Source: Streptomyces sp. SCSIO 75703
Lineage (GTDB): Bacteria > Actinomycetota > Actinomycetes > Streptomycetales > Streptomycetaceae
Direction: 5' to 3'
Assembly: GCF_036607905.1 (NCBI RefSeq)
Contig: NZ_CP144555.1
Location: 6,076,001-6,140,000 of the forward strand
DNA: 64,000 nucleotides
Of this stretch, positions 24,617 through 32,964 are shown piece after piece. The notes below the pieces were generated by a model. It was not told the origin of the DNA. It did no database searches and saw only the letters and a program-made list of their open reading frames with translations. The translations under genes and the position numbers were made by a program. The stretch's first letter is position 1. The number at the start of each line of letters is the position of its first letter.

Positions 24617-25771
24617 CTACGCGGTCGGCTCGAGGAGGGAGTCGAACGCGGCCGGGAGTTGTTTCCAGGCGTCGGGGCCGGCGGTGTACTCGGCGTCGGT
24701 GAGGAGGCAGGACTCCAGCACGCGCGCGAGCCCGTCGCGGTCCAGGCCGGGTGAGGTGAAGACGAGGTGCTGGCAGCGGTCCCCGTGTTCGGGGTGCCAG
24801 TCCATCGCGGCGGCCGCTCGGCGTACGGGCGGGACCATCTCCCAGGCGGCGTCCGGCAGGGAGGCGAGCCACGGGCCGGCGCTCTCCACGCACAGGGCTC
24901 CGCCCGCGGCGTCCCAGGCGAGCAGGGTGTCGGGGCGGTCGGCGAGCCAGAACCGTCCGCGGCTGCGGGCCGCGGCGCAGCAGAGGTCTTCCAGCGCCTG
25001 GTAGAGGCGTTCGGGATGGAACGGGCGGTGCCGGCGCCAGACGAAGGTGGTGACGCCCGCCTCGTCGGCTTCCTGGGGGAGCAGCGCACAGGCGGGGTGC
25101 TGGGCCGCGGCGGCCGCTTCGGCGTCGAAGCCGGCGAAGGCCAGCCGGGCGAGTTCCGCGGAGTCGGCGCTCACCTGCCGGGCGACGGGGTGGAGTTGGC
25201 TGAGGAGTGCCCGGTCCTCGTCGTCGGCGTCCTCGCTCTCCACGACGGCGAGGACGGGGGCGTACTCCACTTGCCTGGCCCAGGTGTCGCCGACCGTGCG
25301 CTGGTCGGTGGCTGCCGCCGCGAGGCCCGCCTCGGCCAGGTCGTCGCCGTTGCCGAGGCAGGGGAGCACGAGAGCGGGGTCCACCGCCGTGATCACGTTG
25401 GTGAGCCGCACCGCGTCGCCGCCGTGGTGGACGACGACCTCGGCCATCCCCTTGGGTTCCACGGAGTCCCACAGCTCGACGACGGCGAGCCGGGTGAGGC
25501 CGGCGTCGGCGAGTCGTTCCAGCTCGGGGACCAGGTCCTCGCGCAGCGCACAGCACGCGCAGTCGTTGACCAGCGGGGCGCCGCACCGGGACAGCTCGCC
25601 CGAAGCGTCGCGCACCTGGCGCAGGACGGTGCCGTCGGCCGCCGTGGACAGGTCGTGATGGAGGGCGACGCTGCCGGGTACCAGGCGCAGGAGGTGCTCC
25701 ACGACCTCGCGGCGTGCCTCGGCGTGGAGCCCGGCGACGATGACGACGGGCAGTCCGGTCTCGTCCCGCAT
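24617..25771 (-). CDS. COG0523 (CobW-like) protein with lost GTP-binding motifs
   Basis: A 384-residue COG0523 homologue. The metal site CxCC is kept ([12 protein letters not shown], about residue 70), and the C-terminal CobW_C domain ([18 protein letters not shown], then WLADRP) is intact. The P-loop reads [20 protein letters not shown] instead of GFLGAGKTT; the ESSGxxEP switch is ELWDSVEP, and the NKxD base-recognition motif is replaced by [11 protein letters not shown] binding is therefore unlikely. It overlaps rpmE2 (TGATG) and lies among zinc-independent ribosomal genes, suggesting a zinc-handling or zinc-binding role without GTPase activity (inference). Confidence 0.88.
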   Translation of the reverse strand: MRDETGLPVVIVAGLHAEARREVVEHLLRLVPGSVALHHDLSTAADGTVLRQVRDASGELSRCGAPLVNDCACCALREDLVPELERLADAGLTRLAVVELWDSVEPKGMAEVVVHHGGDAVRLTNVITAVDPALVLPCLGNGDDLAEAGLAAAATDQRTVGDTWARQVEYAPVLAVVESEDADDEDRALLSQLHPVARQVSADSAELARLAFAGFDAEAAAAAQHPACALLPQEADEAGVTTFVWRRHRPFHPERLYQALEDLCCAAARSRGRFWLADRPDTLLAWDAAGGALCVESAGPWLASLPDAAWEMVPPVRRAAAAMDWHPEHGDRCQHLVFTSPGLDRDGLARVLESCLLTDAEYTAGPDAWKQLPAAFDSLLEPTA

Positions 25772-26025
25772 CAGTGGGCTCCGCGCCGACCGTACCGGCG
25801 CTCGAAGCGCTCGACCCGCCCGGCGGTGTCCAGGACCCTGGCGGTCCCCGTGTAGAAGGGGTGGCTGACGTTCGAGATCTCGACGTCGACCACCGGGTAG
25901 GTGTTGCCGTCCTCCCACTCGATCGTCTTCTCACTGGTCATGGTGGAGCGGGTGAGGAACGCGTAGTTCGCGGCTCGGTCGCGGAAGACGACGGGACCGT
26001 ACGCGGGGTGGATTCCGGGTTTCAT
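25771..26025 (-). CDS. rpmE2: 50S ribosomal protein L31 type B
   Basis: An 84-residue type B L31: [46 protein letters not shown]. The zinc-ribbon Cys of type A are absent. Known Streptomyces and Bacillus counterparts are Zur-repressed and replace the zinc-containing L31 to free zinc. Second gene of the minus-strand transcript, 46 bases after rpmG2. Confidence 0.95.
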   Translation of the reverse strand: MKPGIHPAYGPVVFRDRAANYAFLTRSTMTSEKTIEWEDGNTYPVVDVEISNVSHPFYTGTARVLDTAGRVERFERRYGRRGAH

Positions 26026-26071
26026 GGGGCGTCCTTGAGGTCGGGGGCGGCGGAGGGGGAGTGGTGGGAGG

Positions 26072-26236
26072 TCAGCGTTCTTCGCGGAAGGCGACGTGGC
26101 GCCGGGCGACCGGGTCGTACTTGCGCAGCACCAGGCGGTCGGGGTCGTTGCGGCGGTTCTTGCGGGTGACGTACGTGTAGCCGGTTCCCGCCGTAGAGCG
26201 GAGCTTGATGATCGGGCGTACCTCGTTGCGTGCCAT
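26072..26236 (-). CDS. rpmG: 50S ribosomal protein L33, zinc-independent paralogue
   Basis: A 54-residue L33: [40 protein letters not shown], ending FREER. No Cys, so C-minus. The gene is short and easily missed. No Shine-Dalgarno sequence precedes the ATG; TATACT lies only seven bases upstream, so translation is probably leaderless. First gene of the transcript, directly at the Zur-like box. Confidence 0.93.
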   Translation of the reverse strand: MARNEVRPIIKLRSTAGTGYTYVTRKNRRNDPDRLVLRKYDPVARRHVAFREER

Positions 26237-26243
26237 GAGGGGT

Positions 26244-26264
26244 AGTATATGGGAATGGTTTCCA
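26244..26264. promoter_or_regulatory. Divergent promoter with Zur-like box
   Basis: TGGGAATGGTTTCCA (26250-26264) is a TGGnAAnnnTTnCCA dyad matching the shape of actinobacterial Zur sites. On the minus strand it sits between a -35-like TTTGGT/TTGGTA and -10 TATACT (26249-26244) of rpmG2. The plus-strand rpmB2 starts 40 bases away, so one site can control both directions. Confidence 0.75.
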
Positions 26265-26304
26265 TTACCAAAAACTAGCCGTCCGACGAGAGGTAGGTAG
26301 GACC

Positions 26305-26541
26305 TTGTCCGCCCACTGCCAACTGACCGGAGCCCGGCCGGGCTTCGGCAACGCCATCTCCCACTCGCATCGGCGCACTTCGCGCCGCTTCGACCCCAAC
26401 ATCCAGCGCAAGCGCTACTGGCTGCCCAGCGAGGGGCGACATGTCCGCCTGACGCTCAGCGCGAGGGCGATCAAGACTGTCGACAGCATCGGCATCGAGG
26501 CCGCCGTGGCCCGTATCCGCGCCCGAGGGGGCAAGGTCTGA
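26305..26541 (+). CDS. rpmB: 50S ribosomal protein L28, zinc-independent paralogue
   Basis: A 78-residue L28 with a TTG start after [28 protein letters not shown], then [20 protein letters not shown] and the C-terminal [13 protein letters not shown] are typical. Only one Cys remains of the zinc ribbon (C-minus form). Divergent from rpmG2 over the shared Zur-like box and coupled to rpsN2 by TGATG. Confidence 0.95.
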   Translation: MSAHCQLTGARPGFGNAISHSHRRTSRRFDPNIQRKRYWLPSEGRHVRLTLSARAIKTVDSIGIEAAVARIRARGGKV

Positions 26542-26846
26542 TGGCCAAGAAGAGCAAGATCGCCCAGAACGAGAAGCGCAAGGCGACCGTCGAGCGGTAC
26601 GCGACCCGCCGTGCGGAGCTGAAGGAGATCATCCGCCGGCCGTCCTCCACCGACGCCGAACGCCAGGCCGCGAGGGAAGAACTGCGGCGCCAGCCCCGCG
26701 ACGCGAGCGCCACCCGGGTGCGCAACCGGGACAGCGTGGACGGACGGCCGCGCGGCCACCTGCGGAAGTTCGGCCTGTCACGGGTCCGCCTGCGCGAGCA
26801 GGCCCACGCCGGCTTCCTGCCCGGGGTCACCAAGTCCTCCTGGTAG
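26541..26846 (+). CDS. rpsN: 30S ribosomal protein S14, zinc-independent paralogue
   Basis: A 101-residue long-form S14 ([20 protein letters not shown], then [12 protein letters not shown] and [21 protein letters not shown]). The CxxC zinc site of short S14 is absent. Its ATG overlaps the rpmB2 stop, and a strong hairpin follows. Confidence 0.95.
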   Translation: MAKKSKIAQNEKRKATVERYATRRAELKEIIRRPSSTDAERQAAREELRRQPRDASATRVRNRDSVDGRPRGHLRKFGLSRVRLREQAHAGFLPGVTKSSW

Positions 26847-26874
26847 CCGCGCCGCTCGCACCACGAGCGGAGAA

Positions 26875-26906
26875 TCCGGCCGTGACTCGGGGGAGTCACG
26901 GCCGGA
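26875..26906. terminator. Bidirectional terminator after rpsN2
   Basis: TCCGGCCGTGACTC (26875-26888), loop GGGG, GAGTCACGGCCGGA (26893-26906): a perfect 14-bp stem. It lies between convergent rpsN2 and the methyltransferase gene and can end both. Confidence 0.85.
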
Positions 26907-26932
26907 ACCGGCGCGGAGGGGGCCTGCGGACG

Positions 26933-27763
26933 TCAGGGCAGGCGCAGGAGGCTGAGCCGGTAGCCCTCGGCCTGGGGGAGCCGCTGCGCGGCCAGGGCGG
27001 ACACCATCTGCCGGCAGGGGAGCGGCAACTGGGCCACCAGCGGTTCGGGAAGGCTGGTGAGGGTGTGTGACGCCAGGACGCGCGAACCCGGCCGCCAGTC
27101 GGCCAGTCGGGCCGGATCAGGGCAGTGCCAGTGCATACGGGCCTCGACCCTGCCGAGGGCGTCGTGCTGTTCCTGGGTGTCGAAGAAGCCGGGGCCGGCG
27201 GTGTCCAGGGCCAGCAGGGCGCCCGGGAAGCGGTCGGCGAGGAGGTCGACGACCCTTCGCACGTCGGGTTCGTGCAGGAACGGCAGTACGGCCTCCGCGA
27301 CGAACAGGCAGGGCCCGGTGGAGCGCGAGGCCACCTTCGCGACCCACGCCTCGTCCGTCACCGAAGCGGCGATCATCGTCCGCCGGGGGCTGTCCGTGAA
27401 GAAGTTCCGGCGCAGGGCGATCACGTCGGGCAGGTCGAGGCCGAACCACCGGGCGCGGCCGTTGTCGACCCGTTCGTGACGTGTGTTGAGTCCGGTGCCG
27501 ATCTCGACCACGGTGGCGTCGGGATGCGCGGACAGGAAGTCCGCCACCCACCGGTCGAAGAGGAGGGTGCGCAACAGCGCGCCGGTGAGGGACGGGAGGC
27601 CGTCGAAGCGTGCGAACTCGTAGTCGATCGAGGCGGCGATCTCTTCGGCCCGCGCATCCCTCAGAAGTGCGTGTTCCTTGCGGTTTTCCACCGCGCGGGC
27701 GTACAGCGGTATGAGGAGCGTCTCCTGTACCGCCCCCAGGCGCGGCTTCTTCCTGTCGTCCAT
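26933..27763 (-). CDS. SAM-dependent methyltransferase, LCMT/PPM1-type
   Basis: A 276-residue class I methyltransferase. ATVVEIGTGLNTRHERVDNG is the SAM-binding motif I of the leucine-carboxyl-methyltransferase-like group (O-methyltransferases acting on polyketides or unknown acids), followed by WFGLDLPDVIALRRNFF and a helical cap. The ATG at 27763 has GGAGAGG eight bases upstream; an in-frame GTG 18 bases earlier lacks a site. It stands alone within the zinc-stress island, and no link to zinc is evident. Confidence 0.85.
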   Translation of the reverse strand: MDDRKKPRLGAVQETLLIPLYARAVENRKEHALLRDARAEEIAASIDYEFARFDGLPSLTGALLRTLLFDRWVADFLSAHPDATVVEIGTGLNTRHERVDNGRARWFGLDLPDVIALRRNFFTDSPRRTMIAASVTDEAWVAKVASRSTGPCLFVAEAVLPFLHEPDVRRVVDLLADRFPGALLALDTAGPGFFDTQEQHDALGRVEARMHWHCPDPARLADWRPGSRVLASHTLTSLPEPLVAQLPLPCRQMVSALAAQRLPQAEGYRLSLLRLP

Positions 27764-27837
27764 GAGCGGCCTCTCCGGCACAGGTGTGTACCGGGCCGGA
27801 CGGTGCCGTGGCTGCGACCACCGCCCGGCCCGGAGTC

Positions 27838-29025
27838 TCAGTGCCCCGTCACGGTGGTGAGGGGGTCGTGCTCGTGCGCGCAGCTCTCGTCGAAGCCGTA
27901 GGTGTCCCAGGCGGGGAAGGGGTCGGAAGCGGGCAGGGCTTCGCCGTCCCGCATGAGGCAGCCGGTCAGGGCGGCCCGGAGCGGCTCCGCGTCCAGTCGC
28001 GTTCCGATGAAGACGAGCTCCTGCGCGAAAGGGCTGTCGGTGTCACGAGCGGAGGAAGGCTCGAAGCGCGCCACCGAACCGGCCTGCGACCACAGCCCCG
28101 TCACACGGGGCCGGCTGGCGAGCGTGAAGAAGCCTTTGGACCTGAGGACCTGCCCGTAGGCTCCGCTGTCCAGTGCCTGCGTCACGAACGTCCACAACCG
28201 CCCGGGATGAAAGGGCGTCGTGGAGCGGAAGACGGTCGAGGAGATGCCGTACTCCTGCGTCTCGGGGACGTGGTCGCCGTTGAGTTCTCTGACCCACCCC
28301 GGGGCCTGCTGCGCGCGCTCCAGGTCGAAGCGGCCGGTACCCAGGACGGTGCCGGCAGGCACGCGGCCTCGTACCGCCGGCACCACGCGTGCGGCGGGGT
28401 TGAGCCGTGCCAAGGCGGCCCTCAGGTGGTCGGCGGACGCGGAGTCGACGAGGTCGAGCTTGTTGAGCACGATGACGTCGGCGAATTCGATCTGGTCCAT
28501 CAGCAGGTCGCTGACCGTGCGTTCGTCGTCCTCGTACTGGTCCAGGCCCCGTTCGGCCAGTTCGTCGCCTCCGGCCAGTTCGGGCAGGAAGTTGGCGGCG
28601 TCCACGACCGTGACCATCGTGTCCAGCCGGGCCAGGTCGTCGAGGGTGGCGCCGTCGTCACGGGCGAAGGCGAAGGTGGCGGCCACCGGCATGGGCTCGG
28701 AGATGCCGGAGGACTCGATGAGGAGGTAGTCGAAGCGCCCCTCGCGCGCCAGCCGGTCCACCTCTTCCAGCAGGTCGTCGCGCAGGGTGCAGCAGATGCA
28801 CCCGTTGGTCATCTCGACCAGGCGTTCCTCGGTGCGGGACAGGGCGGCCTCGCCGCCGCGCACGAGGGCGGCGTCGATGTTGACCTCGCTCATGTCGTTG
28901 ACGATGACGGCGACCCGCAGGCCCTCGCGGTTGGTGAGGACGTGGTTGAGCAGGGTGGTCTTCCCGGCACCGAGAAAGCCCGACAGGACGGTGACGGGAA
29001 GGCGCGGCGAGGGGGCGTCGGACAT
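27838..29025 (-). CDS. COG0523 (CobW/ZigA-like) GTPase, metallochaperone
   Basis: A 395-residue GTPase with all motifs: P-loop GFLGAGKTT (about 16-24), GCICC metal site, [12 protein letters not shown], and a CobW_C domain ending in a His-rich tail ([14 protein letters not shown]). Family members deliver zinc or other metals and are induced by zinc starvation through Zur. It follows rpmF2 by six bases, under a second Zur-like box. Compare the GTP-dead paralogue at 24.6-25.8 kb. Confidence 0.92.
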   Translation of the reverse strand: MSDAPSPRLPVTVLSGFLGAGKTTLLNHVLTNREGLRVAVIVNDMSEVNIDAALVRGGEAALSRTEERLVEMTNGCICCTLRDDLLEEVDRLAREGRFDYLLIESSGISEPMPVAATFAFARDDGATLDDLARLDTMVTVVDAANFLPELAGGDELAERGLDQYEDDERTVSDLLMDQIEFADVIVLNKLDLVDSASADHLRAALARLNPAARVVPAVRGRVPAGTVLGTGRFDLERAQQAPGWVRELNGDHVPETQEYGISSTVFRSTTPFHPGRLWTFVTQALDSGAYGQVLRSKGFFTLASRPRVTGLWSQAGSVARFEPSSARDTDSPFAQELVFIGTRLDAEPLRAALTGCLMRDGEALPASDPFPAWDTYGFDESCAHEHDPLTTVTGH

Positions 29026-29031
29026 GCCGGG

Positions 29032-29202
29032 TCAGCCTTCGGGGCGGAGCAGGCCGCGCTCGTACGCCTTGGCCAGCCGCTGGGGGACGAGGTACGGCAC
29101 GCCGTCCACCGTGACCGTCACCAACTGCGGCGTCGTGGCCTTCCACTGAGCGCGACGGTGCCGGGTGTTGCTGCGCGACATCTTGCGTTTGGGTACGGCC
29201 AT
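29032..29202 (-). CDS. rpmF: 50S ribosomal protein L32, zinc-independent paralogue
   Basis: A 56-residue L32: [20 protein letters not shown], then [20 protein letters not shown]. The C-terminal zinc-ribbon Cys are missing (C-minus). GGAGG precedes the ATG. First gene of a two-gene transcript with the GTPase; too short for most ORF filters. Confidence 0.93.
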   Translation of the reverse strand: MAVPKRKMSRSNTRHRRAQWKATTPQLVTVTVDGVPYLVPQRLAKAYERGLLRPEG

Positions 29203-29244
29203 GAGAACCTCCGGATGTGAGCGGTGAGCGAGACAGACGATACA

Positions 29245-29259
29245 TGAAAATGGATGTCA
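29245..29259. promoter_or_regulatory. Zur-like box upstream of rpmF2
   Basis: TGAAAATGGATGTCA (29245-29259) resembles the Streptomyces Zur site TGaaAAtgaTTttCA with three mismatches in the right arm. It is 43 bases upstream of rpmF2, next to a minus-strand -10-like TATCGT. Confidence 0.65.
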
Positions 29260-29781
29260 TTACTGTGTCGCTGGGGCCCGGTACTCGACCTGCGTCCGGA
29301 GCCACCGCGCTGCCTGATCCGCGCCCGGCACGCGAAGGACACCGCGGCCTCCGACGCGCGGCCTTCGCGGCCGACGGCATCGAGGCCGGGGCGGGCCGCG
29401 CCGCGGGGCCCCTCGGATGAACGGGCACGGTGAACGGGGGCGTCGGAACCCCACGGCGTGAAGTCCCCGCCCACCCGCCGGCCCGGCCGCGCACCGAGTC
29501 CTGCACCGCCGGCTACCCGGCGGCGACACGAACGAGTACGGGTACGACACCCGTCCGGCGGCGACGGGTTCCGAACGGCGCAGACCGGCCTTCCGGCGTT
29601 CGCGGACCGTCATCGGGCCGCGCGGCGCCACCGGTCCGGCCGCGCCGCTGTCGGGGCGGGCCGGCTCCCGCGTCGGGTCGGGGCCACCCTCGGCGGCGGC
29701 AACGTCGGCAAGGCCCGTTTCGCCGCGCGGGGACCGGCCGCACCCCAGCGCCCCGGCAGGGCCGGGGCCGCCGCGCCGCCC
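29260..29781. other. Intergenic region, no gene recognised
   Basis: About 520 bases between the rpmF2 promoter and the end of the first IclR gene. Open frames on both strands are GC-rich and have no recognisable domain, start context or repeat. It holds at most the right end of the rpmF2 promoter and a terminator for the IclR pair, neither of which I can pin down. Confidence 0.4.
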
Positions 29782-30567
29782 TCATTCACCCGTCAGCCGG
29801 GAGCACTCCTCACCGATCTCCTCGGCGGTCTCCAGCAGCCGGCGCAGCCAGGAGCTCCGCATGGTCTCCAGGGAGGTGCGGCCGGCGGTGGTGGAGATGT
29901 TGACGGCGGCGACGACGCGGCCCCGCTCGTCACGGACCGGTGCCGCGATGGAGCGGAGCCCCTGCTCGAGTTCCTGGTCGGTGACCGTCCACCCCCGCCG
30001 CCGGATGCGGTGGATCTCCTTGCGGAGGTGGTCGGGGTCGGTCTCGGTGCCGGCGGTGAGCTGTCGGAAGTCGGTGCGGGCGAGGTAGCTCTCGAGCTCG
30101 GCGTCGTCGAGCCCGGCCAGCAACACCCGCCCGGTGGACGTCACGTAGGCGGGGAAGCGGGTGCCGACGGCGATGGCGACCGTCAGGATCCGGAAGCCGT
30201 GGACCCGGGCGACGTAGACGATCTCGTCGCCGTCCAGCACGGTGAGCGAGGTCGTGTCCCGAACGTCCGCGGCCAGCCGCTCCAGGGCGGGCAGGGCCAG
30301 GTCGGGCAGGCGGAGGCTGGCGAGGTAGGCCCGCCCCAACTCCAGCACCCGGGGCTGGAGAACGTACCCCCGGCCGTCGAAGCGCGCGTAGTCCAACTCG
30401 ACGAGGGTGAGCAGGAATCGGCGGCTGGCGGCCCGGGTGAGGCCGGTTCTCCTGGCCACCTCGGCCAGGGTCAGGGGACCGGAGGCGTCGCCGAGGGTGA
30501 GCAGCACCTGCAGTCCGCGCTCCAGGGACTGGACGAAGGGCATCTCCCGAGCGGTCTCCTCAGGCAT
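29782..30567 (-). CDS. IclR-family regulator
   Basis: A 261-residue regulator. Winged helix: FVQSLERGLQVLLTL, LTLAEVARRTGLTRAASRRFLLTL (about 10-70). The IclR effector domain follows, with GWTVTDQELEQGLRSIAAPVRD typical of the PcaR/PobR group that senses aromatic acids. It overlaps the second IclR gene by eight bases and is its close paralogue. Target is probably the adjacent MFS/Rieske cluster. Confidence 0.92.
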   Translation of the reverse strand: MPEETAREMPFVQSLERGLQVLLTLGDASGPLTLAEVARRTGLTRAASRRFLLTLVELDYARFDGRGYVLQPRVLELGRAYLASLRLPDLALPALERLAADVRDTTSLTVLDGDEIVYVARVHGFRILTVAIAVGTRFPAYVTSTGRVLLAGLDDAELESYLARTDFRQLTAGTETDPDHLRKEIHRIRRRGWTVTDQELEQGLRSIAAPVRDERGRVVAAVNISTTAGRTSLETMRSSWLRRLLETAEEIGEECSRLTGE

Positions 30568-31387
30568 GGGCCCCTCCTCGGGGGGTGGCGGCGAGGTCGG
30601 CCGGGTAGCTGTGCAGGTCGGCCTCGATGCGCGCGGCGGTGGAGAGCAGCGGTGGGAGCAGCCGGCGACGGATGTCCTCGACGCTGGTCCGGTTGGCGTG
30701 GGTGGAGATGTTCACGGCCGCGAAGGTGGCGCCGGACCGGGTGCGTACGGGCACCGCCACCGCACGCAGCCCCTGCTCGAGTTCCTGGTCGACGATGGAC
30801 CAGCCTTGTTTGCGCACCTGGGCCAAGTCCGTCCGCAGCGCTTCCGGATCGGTGAGGCTGTGGCTGGTCCAGGCGGTGAGGGTCGTCCGGGCGAGGTACT
30901 CCTCCAGCTCCTCCTCGGAGAGTCCGGCGAGGAGCACCCTCCCCATGGAGGTCAGGTGCGCCGGGAGGCGGGTGCCGACGCCGATCGCGATCGCGATGAT
31001 CCGGGTGACGGGGACCCGGGCCGCGTAGACGATGTCGTCACCGTCCAGGACGGAGAGCGAGGACGATTCACGGACCTCGGCCGCCAGCCGTTCCAGGTGC
31101 GGCTCGGCCACGTCCCGGACGGACAGCCGGGAGAGGTACCGGTAGCCCAGGTCCAGGACGCGGGCACGCAGCCGGTACACGCCGTGCTCATGGTCCACAT
31201 ACCCCAACTGTGCCAGCGTCAGCAGGAATCGGCGGGCGGTGGCGGGGGCCATGTCCGTGGCACGGGCCACCTCGCTGAGAGTCATCCGCGGGTGTTCCGC
31301 GTCGAAGGCGTTGACGATGGCCAGCCCCCGGGCGAGCGACTGGACGAAGTCGGTGTCGCGAGGTGAGCGTCGAGTCCCGTTGGTCAT
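30560..31387 (-). CDS. IclR-family regulator (tandem paralogue)
   Basis: A 275-residue regulator from the ATG at 31387; the open frame extends further upstream but without family similarity. DFVQSLARGLAIVNAF, MTLSEVARATDMAPATARRFLLTL and GWSIVDQELEQGLRAVAVPVR align closely with the neighbour, indicating a duplication. It is divergent from the MFS/Rieske operon; a TGGAA-N6-TTCCA dyad between them is a likely binding site. Confidence 0.92.
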   Translation of the reverse strand: MTNGTRRSPRDTDFVQSLARGLAIVNAFDAEHPRMTLSEVARATDMAPATARRFLLTLAQLGYVDHEHGVYRLRARVLDLGYRYLSRLSVRDVAEPHLERLAAEVRESSSLSVLDGDDIVYAARVPVTRIIAIAIGVGTRLPAHLTSMGRVLLAGLSEEELEEYLARTTLTAWTSHSLTDPEALRTDLAQVRKQGWSIVDQELEQGLRAVAVPVRTRSGATFAAVNISTHANRTSVEDIRRRLLPPLLSTAARIEADLHSYPADLAATPRGGAHA

Positions 31388-31563
31388 CCGGTCCCGCTTT
31401 CTGCTTCTGCGGCAGGGGGTGTGGGTGCGTGGATCGGCGCTCAGCTCCCCGTTGTCCCGTGCCGAACCTGAGCGCATGGTGTGCGCATGTCGCACGCTAG
31501 TCGCCAGAGTGAAGAGATGGCAACGCGGCTGCCGCTGACGGGACCCGGAAGTCGTCGGCCGAG

Positions 31564-31589
31564 GTGCGTGGAAGATCCATTCCACGCAC
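31564..31589. promoter_or_regulatory. Probable IclR operator
   Basis: GTGCGTGGAA (31564-31573) and TTCCACGCAC (31580-31589) are perfect inverted repeats with spacer GATCCA. The core TGGAA-N6-TTCCA matches the IclR-type consensus. It lies 42 bases upstream of the -35 of the MFS promoter. Confidence 0.65.
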
Positions 31590-31631
31590 GGGCAGTAGTA
31601 CCCGACCTCTCCCGGCCTTCGAACACACCTC

Positions 31632-31660
31632 TTGACGGCGCCCATCGGCAGCCCTACGGT
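31632..31660 (+). promoter_or_regulatory. Promoter of the MFS/Rieske operon
   Basis: TTGACG (31632-31637), 17 bases, TACGGT (31655-31660): near-consensus HrdB-type promoter about 45 bases before the MFS start. Confidence 0.65.
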
Positions 31661-31705
31661 GCAATCACTTTACGCACCATCGTTCGACATGCGAAAGGGG
31701 GGTTG

Positions 31706-32920
31706 GTGGGTACTCGCCATCCGAGCCGCTCCCGTTCGGGCGTTCCCCGCGGCTTCGCACCGATGCTCGTGCTGTCGATGGGCGTCGGCCCGCTGGCCCT
31801 GTACGGACTCACCGCGACCGCCCCGCTGGTCACGGCCGACCTGGGGCTCAGCCGAGCCGCCCTCGGCTCCCTGCCGACCGCGGCGTTCCTGACGGCGGCC
31901 CTGCTCTCGCCACTGGTGGGCCGATGCGCGGACCTGTTCAGCCCGCGGGCGGTCCTCGGGGTGCTGTTCGGGGTGGCGGGCCTGGCCCTTCTCGGCACGG
32001 CGACCGCCTCGTCCTACGGCTGGCTGCTGGTGGCGGTCGCGCTCTGCGGCGCGGCCCAGGCCGTGTCCAACCCGGTGACCAACCAGCTCATCGCGGCCGG
32101 CGTCCCGCAGGGCCGGCGCGGCCACCTGATGGGACTGAAGCAGTCGGGGGTGCAGATGAGCCAGTTCACGGCCGGTCTGCTGCTACCGAGCGTCGCACTG
32201 GTGTGGGGCTGGCGCGGGGCGGTGGCTGTGGCGGCCCTCGCCGCCGGGGCGGGCCTGATACTGGTGCCGGGTGCGGTCCCTGCCGGACGGCCGACGCCGC
32301 CGGCCGGCGCAGAGCGCGGACCGGGCGGACTGCCGTCCCTCGTCTGGTGGCTCACCGGTTACGCGTTCGTCACCGGCGCCGCGCTCCAGGCCACCAACGT
32401 CTACCTGCCCCTGTACGGCTTCGAGCGGCTCGAGATGTCGGTGCGGACCGCGGGGCTCACCGCGGCCGTCGCCGGCGGTATCGGTCTCGTCGCCCGTATC
32501 ACCTGGGGCCGGATGGCCGACCGGGCGCGGGACACCCGCGGCCCGCTGCTCATCCTGGCGGCCGTCGCCGCGCTCGCCTCCTGCCTGCTGATCGCGGCGG
32601 AGCGGCTCCACACCCCGGCGCTGATCTGGGCCGGCACCGCCCTGTTCGGGGCGAGCGGCATCGCCGCCAACGTCGTCCTGATGCTCACCCTGATGCGGGC
32701 CACGCCCGTCCACACCGTCGGCATCGCCTCCGGGGTCCTCGCCGTCGGACTGTACCTGGGCTTCGCGGCCGGCCCGATGGCCTTCGGCCTGATCGTCGAC
32801 CACACCGGTTCCTACTCCTCGGCCTGGCTCACCGTGACGGGAGCCAACGCCGTCGCCGCGGTCCTCGCGCTCTTCCCACGCCGCGAGCACCGTCCCACTC
32901 CAGCTCTCCGGCCGGTCTGA
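31706..32920 (+). CDS. MFS transporter
   Basis: A 404-residue, 12-helix permease. GRCADLFSPRAVLG is the motif A region after helix 2, and GLKQSGVQMSQFTAGLLLP resembles motif C; the second half repeats the fold (GRMADRARDTRGPL). The GTG start at 31706 follows AAAGGGGGG; the TTG immediately before is too close to it. Position next to the Rieske oxygenase and IclR genes suggests uptake of the aromatic substrate, but other members of this group are exporters. Confidence 0.85.
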   Translation: MGTRHPSRSRSGVPRGFAPMLVLSMGVGPLALYGLTATAPLVTADLGLSRAALGSLPTAAFLTAALLSPLVGRCADLFSPRAVLGVLFGVAGLALLGTATASSYGWLLVAVALCGAAQAVSNPVTNQLIAAGVPQGRRGHLMGLKQSGVQMSQFTAGLLLPSVALVWGWRGAVAVAALAAGAGLILVPGAVPAGRPTPPAGAERGPGGLPSLVWWLTGYAFVTGAALQATNVYLPLYGFERLEMSVRTAGLTAAVAGGIGLVARITWGRMADRARDTRGPLLILAAVAALASCLLIAAERLHTPALIWAGTALFGASGIAANVVLMLTLMRATPVHTVGIASGVLAVGLYLGFAAGPMAFGLIVDHTGSYSSAWLTVTGANAVAAVLALFPRREHRPTPALRPV

Positions 32921-32964
32921 CGACCCACGACCGGCTCGGCGGAAACACACCAGAGAGGTGAAGC

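Larger units (their letters stand above)
31388..31705. other. Divergent regulatory region of the IclR/MFS cluster
   Basis: A 318-base region with no gene. It contains the IclR-type dyad (31564-31589), a near-consensus plus-strand promoter (31632-31660) and a small TTCG-ACATG-CGAA repeat (31683-31695) just before the MFS ribosome site. Confidence 0.6.

Noticed and set aside
29260-29781. Open frames in the rpmF2-IclR gap
   Set aside because: They overlap on opposite strands, are Arg/Pro-rich and show no start signals or domains.
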